Shown piece by piece: positions 56,658 to 64,000 of a stretch of DNA of 64,000 nt (positions within the stretch are counted from its first letter, which is position 1; every line of letters starts with the position of its first letter). This stretch comes from Archivesica marissinica (taxonomy: Eukaryota > Mollusca > Bivalvia > Venerida > Vesicomyidae): NCBI GenBank assembly GCA_014843695.1, contig CM026403.1, forward strand, positions 1,306,460 through 1,370,459, read 5' to 3'. The position numbers and the translations under genes were made by a program. Under the pieces are notes generated by a model. It worked only from the letters and a program-made list of their open reading frames with translations, made no database searches and had not been told where the DNA came from.

Positions 56658-59600
56658 CATATATCTAGTTAATGTACAATCCGGGTACATATATATCTAG
56701 TTAATGTACAATCCGGGTACATATATATCTAGTTAATGTACAATCCGGGTACATATATATCTGGTTAATGTACAATCCGGGTACATATATATTTAGTTAA
56801 TGTACAATGCGGGTACATATATATCTAGTTAATGTACAGTGCGGGTACATATATATCTGGTTAATGCACAGTGCGGATACATATATATCTAGTTAACGCA
56901 CAATGCGGGTACATATATATCTAGTTAATGTACAATGCGGGTACATATATATCTAGTTAATGTACAATCCGGGTACATATATATTTAGTTAACGCACAAT
57001 GCGGGTACATATATATATAGTTAATGTACAATGCGGGTACATATATATCTAGTTAATGTACAATCCGGGTACATATATATTTAGTTAATGTACAATCCGG
57101 GTACATATATATTTAGTTAATGTACAATGCGGGTACATATATATCTAGTTAATGTACAATTCGGGTACATATATATTTAGATAATGTACAATGCGGGTAC
57201 ATATATATCTAGTTAATGTACAGTGTGGGTACATATATATCTGGTTAATGCACAGTGCGGATACATATATATCTAGTTAACGCACAATGCGGGTACATAT
57301 ATATCTAGTTAATGTACAATGCGGGTACATATATATCTTGTTAATGTACAATCCGGGTACATATATATTTAGTTAATGTACAATGCGGGTACATATATAT
57401 CTAGTTAATGTACAATGCGGGTACATATATATCTAGTTAATGTACAATCCGGGTACATATATATTTAGTTAATGCACAGTGCGGGTACATATATATCTAG
57501 TTAATGTACAATGCGGGTACGTATATATCTAGTTAATGTACAATCCGGGTACATATATATTTAGTTAATGTACAATGCGGGTATATATATATAGTTAATG
57601 CACAGTGCGGGTACATATATATATAGTTAATGCACAGTGCGGGTACATATATATATAGTTAATGCACAGTGCGGGTACATATATATCTAGTCAATGCACA
57701 GTGCGGGTACATATATATCTAGTCAATGCACAGTGCGGGTACATATATATCTAGTTAATGTACAGTGCGGGTACATATATATCTAGTTAATGCACAGTGT
57801 GGGTACATATATATCTAGTTAATGTACAATGCGGGTACATATATATCTAGTTAATGTACAATCCGGGTACATATATATTTATTTAATGTACAATGCGGGT
57901 ACATATATATCTAGTTAATGTAAAATCCGGGTACATATATATTTAGTTAATGTACAATGCGGGTACATATATATATAGTTAATGCACAGTGTGGGTACAT
58001 ATATATATATAGTTAATGCACAGTGCGGGTACATATATATATAGTTAATGCACAGTGTGGGTACATATATATCTAGTCAATGCACAGTGCGGGTACATAT
58101 ATATCTAGTTAATGTACAGTGCGGGTACATATATATCTAGTAAATGCACAGTGCGGGTATATATATATCTAGTTAATGTACAATGCGAGTACATATATAT
58201 CTAGTTAATGTACAGTGCGGGTACATATATATCTAGTTAATGCACAGTGCGGGTACATACATATATATCTAGTTAATGTACAATGCGGGTACATATATAT
58301 CTAGTTAATGTACAGTGTGGGTACATATATATCTAGTTAATGCACAGTGCGGATACATATATATCTAGTTAACGCACAATGCGGGTACATATATATCTAG
58401 TTAATGTACAATGCGGGTACATATATATCTTGTTAATGTACAATCCGGGTACATATATATTTAGTTAATGTACAATGCGGGTACATATATATCTAGTTAA
58501 TGTACAATGTGGGTACATATTTATCTAGTTAATGTACAATCCGGGTACATATATATTTAGTTAATGCACAGTGCGGGTACATATATATCTAGTTAATGTA
58601 CAATGCGGGTACGTATATATCTAGTTAATGTACAATCCGGGTACATATATATTTAGTTAATGTACAATGCGGGTATATATATATAGTTAATGCACAGTGC
58701 GGGTACATATATATATAGTTAATGCACAGTGCGGGTACATATATATATAGTTAATGCACAGTGCGGGTACATATATATCTAGTTAATGCACAGTGCGGGT
58801 ACATATATATCTAGTTAATGCACAGTGCGGGTACATATATATCTAGTTAATGTACAGTGCGGGTACATATATATCTAGTTAATGCACAGTGCGGGTACAT
58901 ATATATCTAGTTAATGTACAATGCGGGTACATATATATCTAGTTAATGTACAATCCGGGTACATATATATTTATTTAATGCACAGTGCGGGTACATATAT
59001 ATCTAGTTAATGTACAATGCGGGTACATATATATCTAGTTAATGTAAAATCCGGGTACATATATATTTAGTTAATGTACAATGCGGGTACATATATATCT
59101 AGTTAATGTACAGTGCGGGTACATATATATCTAGTTAATGCACAGTGCGGGTACATATATATCTAGTTAATGCACAATGCGGTACTATATTCTAGTTAAT
59201 GCACAGTGCGGGTACATATATATCTAGTTAATGTACAATGCGGGTACATATATATCTAGTTAATGCACAGTGCGGGTACATATATATCTAGTTAATGTAC
59301 AATGCGGGTACATATATATCTAGTTAATGCACAGTGCGGGTACATATATATCTAGTTAATGTACAGTGCGGTACATATATATCTAGTTAATGCACAGTGC
59401 GGGTACATATATATCTAGTTAATGCACAGTGCGGACATATATATCTGGTTAATGTACAGTGCGGATAAATATATATCTAGTTAATGTACAGTGCGGATAC
59501 ATATATACTAGTTAATGCACAGTGCGGATACATATATATCTAGTTAATGTACAGTGCGGGTACATATATATCTAGTTAATGTACAATGCGGGTACATATA

Positions 59601-62600
59601 TATCTAGTTAATGCACAGTGCGGGTACATATATATCTAGTTAATGCACAGTGCGGATACATATATATCTGGTTAATGCACAGTGCGGATACATATATATC
59701 TAGTTAATGCACAGTGCGGGTACATATATATCTGGTTAATGCACAGTGCGGGTACATATATATCTAGTTATTGTACAGTGCGGGTACATATGTATCTAGT
59801 TAACGCACACTGCAGTACATATATATATAGTTAATGCACAGTGCGGGCACATATTATCTAGTTAACGCACACTGCAGTACATATATATCTAGTTAATGCA
59901 CAGTGCGGTACATATATATCTGGTTAATGCACAGTGGGGTACATATATATCTAGTTAATGTACAGTGCGGGTACATATTATCTAGTTAACGCACACTGCG
60001 TACATATATATCTGGTTAATGCACAGTGCGGGTACATATATATCTGGTTAATGCACAGTGCGGGTACATATTATCTAGTTAACGCACACTGCAGTCATAT
60101 ATATCTGGTTAATGCACAGTGCGGGTACATATATATCTAGTTAATGACGTGCGGGTACATATTATCTAGTTAAGCACACTGCAGTACATATATATCTAGT
60201 TAACGCACACTGCAGTACATATATATCTGGTTAATGCACAGTGCGGGTACATATATATCTAGTTAATGTACAGTGCGGGTACATATATATCTAGTTAATG
60301 CACAGTGCGGGTACATATATATCTAGTTAATGTACAATGCGGGTACATATATATCTAGTTAATGCACAGTGCGGGTACATATATATATCTAGTTAATGCA
60401 CAATGCGGATACATATATATCTAGTTAATGCACAATGTGGATACATATATATCTAGTTAATGTACAATGCGGGTACATACATATCTAGTTAATGCACAGT
60501 GCGGGCACATATATATCTAGTTAATGTACAATGCGGATACATATATATCTAGTTAATGCACAGTGCGGGTACATATATATATCTAGTTAATGCACAGTGC
60601 GGATACATATATAGCTAGTTAATGTACAGTGCGGATACATATATATCTAGTTAATGCACAGTGCGGATACATATATATCTAGTTAATGCACAGTGCGGAT
60701 ACATATATATCTGGTTAATGTACAGTGCGGATAAATATATATCTAGTTAATGTACAGTGCGGATACATATATAGCTAGTTAATGCACAGTGCGGATACAT
60801 ATATATCTGGTTAATGCACAGTGCGGATACATATATATCTGGTTAATGCACAGTGCGGGTACATATATATCTAGTTAATGTACAGTGCGGGTACATATAT
60901 ATCTAGTTAATGCACAGTGCGGGTACATATATATCTAGTTTATGTACAATGCGGGTACATATACATCTAGTTAATGCACAGTGCGGGTACATATATATAT
61001 CTAGTTAATGCACAATGCGGATACATATATATCTAGTTAATGCACAATGTGGATACATATATATCTAGTTAATGTACAATGCGGGTACATATATATCTAG
61101 TTAATGCACAGTGCGGGTACATATATATCTAGTTAATGTACAATGCGGGTACATATATATCTAGTTAATGCACAGTGCGGGTACATATATATCTAGTTAA
61201 TGTACAGTGCGGATACATATATATCTAGTTAATGCATAGTGCGGATAAATATATATCTAGTTAATGCACAGTGCGGATACATATATATCTGGTTAATGTA
61301 CAGTGCGGATAAATATATATCTAGTTAATGTACAGTGCGGATACATATATAGCTAGTTAATGCACAGTGCGGATACATATATATCTGGTTAATGTACAGT
61401 GCGGATACATATATATCTAGTTAATGTACAGTGCGGATACATATATATCTAGATCATGCACAGTGCGGGTACATATATATATGGTTAATGCACAGTGTGG
61501 GTACATATATATCTGGTTAATGCACAGTGCGGATACATATATAACTGGTTAATGCACAGTGCGGATACATATATATCTGGTTAATGCACAGTGCGGATAC
61601 ATATATATCTGGTTAATGCACAGTGCGGGTACATATATATCTAGTTATTGTACAGTGCGGGTACATATGTATCTAGTTAACGCACACTGCAGTACATATA
61701 TATCTAGTTAATGCACAGTGCGGGCACATATGTATCTAGTTAACGCACACTGCAGTACATATATATCTAGTTAACGCACACTGCAGTACATATATATCTG
61801 GTTAATGCACAGTGCGGGTACATATATATCTAGTTAATGTACAGTGCGGGTACATATGTATCTAGTTAACGCACACTGCAGTACATATATATCTGGTTAA
61901 TGCACAGTGCGGGTACATATATATCTGGTTAATGCACAGTGCGGGTACATATGTATCTAGTTAACGCACACTGCAGTACATATATATCTGGTTAATGCAC
62001 AGTGCGGGTACATATATATCTAGTTAATGTACAGTGCGGGTACATATGTATCTAGTTAACGCACACTGCAGTACATATATATCTAGTTAACGCACACTGC
62101 AGTACATATATATCTGGTTATTGCACAGTGCGGGTACATATATATCTAGTTAATGTACAGTGCGGGTACATATGTATCTAGTTAACGCACACTGCAGTAC
62201 ATATATATCTGGTTAATGCACAGTGCGGGTACATATATATCTGGTTAATGCACAATGTGGATACATATATATCTGGTTAATGCACAGTGCGGATACATAT
62301 ATATCTGGTTAATGTACAGTGCGGATACATATATATCTAGTTAATGTACAGTGCGGATACATATATATATAGTTAATGCACAGTGCGGGTACATATATAT
62401 CTGGTTAATGCACAGTGCGGGTACATATATATATCTAGTTAATGCACAATGCGGATACATATATATCTAGTTAATGCACAATGTGGATACATATATATCT
62501 AGTTAATGTACAATGCGGGTACATATATATCTAGTTAATGCACAGTGCGGGTACATATATATCTAGTTAATGTACAATGCGGGTACATATATATCTAGTT

Positions 62601-63868
62601 AATGCACAGTGCGGGTACATATATATATCTAGTTAATGCACAGTGCGGATACATATATATCTAGTTAATGTACAGTGCGGATACATATATATCTAGTTAA
62701 TGCACAGTGCGGATACATATATATCTAGTTAATGCACAGTGCGGATACATATATATCTGGTTAATGTACAGTGCGGATAAATATATATCTAGTTAATGTA
62801 CAGTGCGGATACATATATAGCTAGTTAATGCACAGTGCGGATACATATATATCTGGTTAATGTACAGTGCGGATACATATATATCTAGTTAATGTACAGT
62901 GCGGATACATATATATCTAGTTAATGCACAGTGCGGGTACATATATATCTGGTTAATGCACAGTGCGGATACATATATATCTGGTTAATGCACAGTGCGG
63001 ATACATATATATCTGGTTAATGCACAGTGCGGGTACATATATATCTAGTTATTGTACAGTGCGGGTACATATGTATCTAGTTAACGCACACTGCAGTACA
63101 TATATATCTAGTTAATGCACAGTGCGGGCACATATGTATCTAGTTAACGCACACTGCAGTACATATATATCTAGTTAACGCACACTGCAGTACATATATA
63201 TCTGGTTAATGCACAGTGCGGGTACATATATATCTAGTTAATGTACAGTGCGGGTACATATGTATCTAGTTAACGCACACTGCAGTACATATATATCTGG
63301 TTAATGTACAGTGCGGGTACATATATATCTGGTTAATGCACAGTGCGGGTACATATGTATCTAGTTAACGCACACTGCAGTACATATGTATCTAGTTAAC
63401 GCACACTGCAGTACATATATATCTGGTTAATGCACAGTGCGGGTACATATATATCTGGTTAATGCACAATGTGGATACATATATATCTGGTTAATGCACA
63501 GTGCGGATACATATATATCTGGTTAATGTACAGTGCGGATACATATATATCTAGTTAATGTACAGTGCGGATACATATATATCTAGTTAATGCACAGTGC
63601 GGGTACATATATATCTGGTTAATGCACAATGCGGGTACATATATATCTAGTTAATGCACAATGCGGATACATATATATCTAGTTAATGCACAATGCGGAT
63701 ACATATATATCTGGTTAATGCACAGTGCGGATACATATATATCTAGTTAATGCACAGTGCGGGTACATATATATCTAGTTAATGTACAGTGCGGATACAT
63801 ATATATCTGGTTAATGCACAGTGCGGGTACATATATATCTGGTTAATGCACAGTGCGGATACATATGT
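56658..63868. repeat. 32-bp satellite, about 225 units, 7.2 kb
   Basis: Consensus acatatatatctagttaatg plus (t/c)aca(a/g)tgcgg(g/a)t, period 32 bp. A 31-bp variant (gttaacgcacactgcagt) becomes common after about 59.8 kb. Higher-order copies: three rare markers (atcttgttaatg, ggtacgtatat, gggtatatatat) recur at an offset of exactly 1092 bp (57337/58429, 57521/58613, 57581/58673). Two more recur at 1404 bp (61641/63045, 61721/63125). TA-rich and non-coding. Confidence 0.96.
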
Positions 63869-63976
63869 ATTTATAGCTAATACATAGGTTCACTCACGCC
63901 CATGTGCATTCACTATTAGGTAATAGACGAGAGAAAAAAGTGTCCATAGTATGCAAATTCAGCCAGGTACTAAATG
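63869..63976. other. No gene seen
   Basis: Unique flank of the 32-bp satellite. Confidence 0.5.
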
Positions 63977-64000
63977 ACATAGAAAATGCACACTTCGGAT
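63977..64000. mobile_element. Start of another satellite-seeding MITE
   Basis: gacatagaaaatgcacac then ttcggat matches the end-B terminus of the MITE at 3569. The rest lies outside the window. Confidence 0.6.

Noticed and set aside
55835..56672. 216-254 codon hydrophobic open frames resembling membrane proteins
   Set aside because: They are stop-free readings of the 17-bp array in all registers.

Overview
The window is non-coding, repeat-dominated eukaryotic DNA, most likely from a marine invertebrate. Several tRNA-headed SINE families, short inverted-repeat DNA elements and a LINE ORF2 tail of a kind common in molluscs and other lophotrochozoans make a mollusc-like animal my best guess, but nothing here fixes the species. 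I find no intact protein-coding gene, no rRNA gene and no convincing functional tRNA gene. The only protein-derived piece I recognise is a 5'-truncated tail of a non-LTR retrotransposon ORF2 at 51273-51636 on the minus strand. Adding up the spans below, tandem arrays cover roughly 25 kb of the 64 kb. One exactly 1000-base N run (8694-9693) is an assembly gap.

Layout. 0-5.5 kb: a pogo-like MITE, a 74-bp array, a 38-bp array, four SINE-A copies, a palindromic MITE, and two opposite-orientation copies of one MITE, each trailing a tandem array made from its own end. 5.8-8.7 kb: a 27-bp satellite, fragments of a TTAA-type element, and a 10-bp array that runs into the gap. 9.7-17 kb: SINEs (one with a perfect 12-bp target duplication), a duplicated SINE-D, a hAT-like MITE whose first 50 bp are repeated ten times, and a 40/36-bp array. 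17-31 kb: a GACA microsatellite, many SINEs, and 28-, 61-, 50- and 33-bp arrays, plus a SINE-C with three tandem heads. 31-46 kb: SINEs, MITEs, 49-, 17- and 77-bp arrays and a complete 499-bp TTAA element. 46.9-50.8 kb: a 32 x 112-bp satellite built from the SINE-A body. 50.9-56.6 kb: SINE-C, the LINE remnant, a three-SINE mosaic, and 46-, 67-, 38- and 17-bp arrays. 56.66-63.87 kb: a 7.2-kb 32-bp satellite with higher-order structure.

How the pieces relate. SINE-A and SINE-B have different heads and bodies but share the same roughly 50-60 bp 3' tail, which suggests they use the same LINE machinery. Several tandem arrays can be traced to a dispersed element next to them: the 36- and 37-bp arrays to the two ends of one MITE, the 50-bp array at 15.0 kb to the first 50 bp of a hAT-like MITE, the 162-bp array to a SINE-C head, and the 112-bp satellite to a SINE-A body. 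Repeated birth of satellites from transposable-element pieces is the most notable theme of the window.
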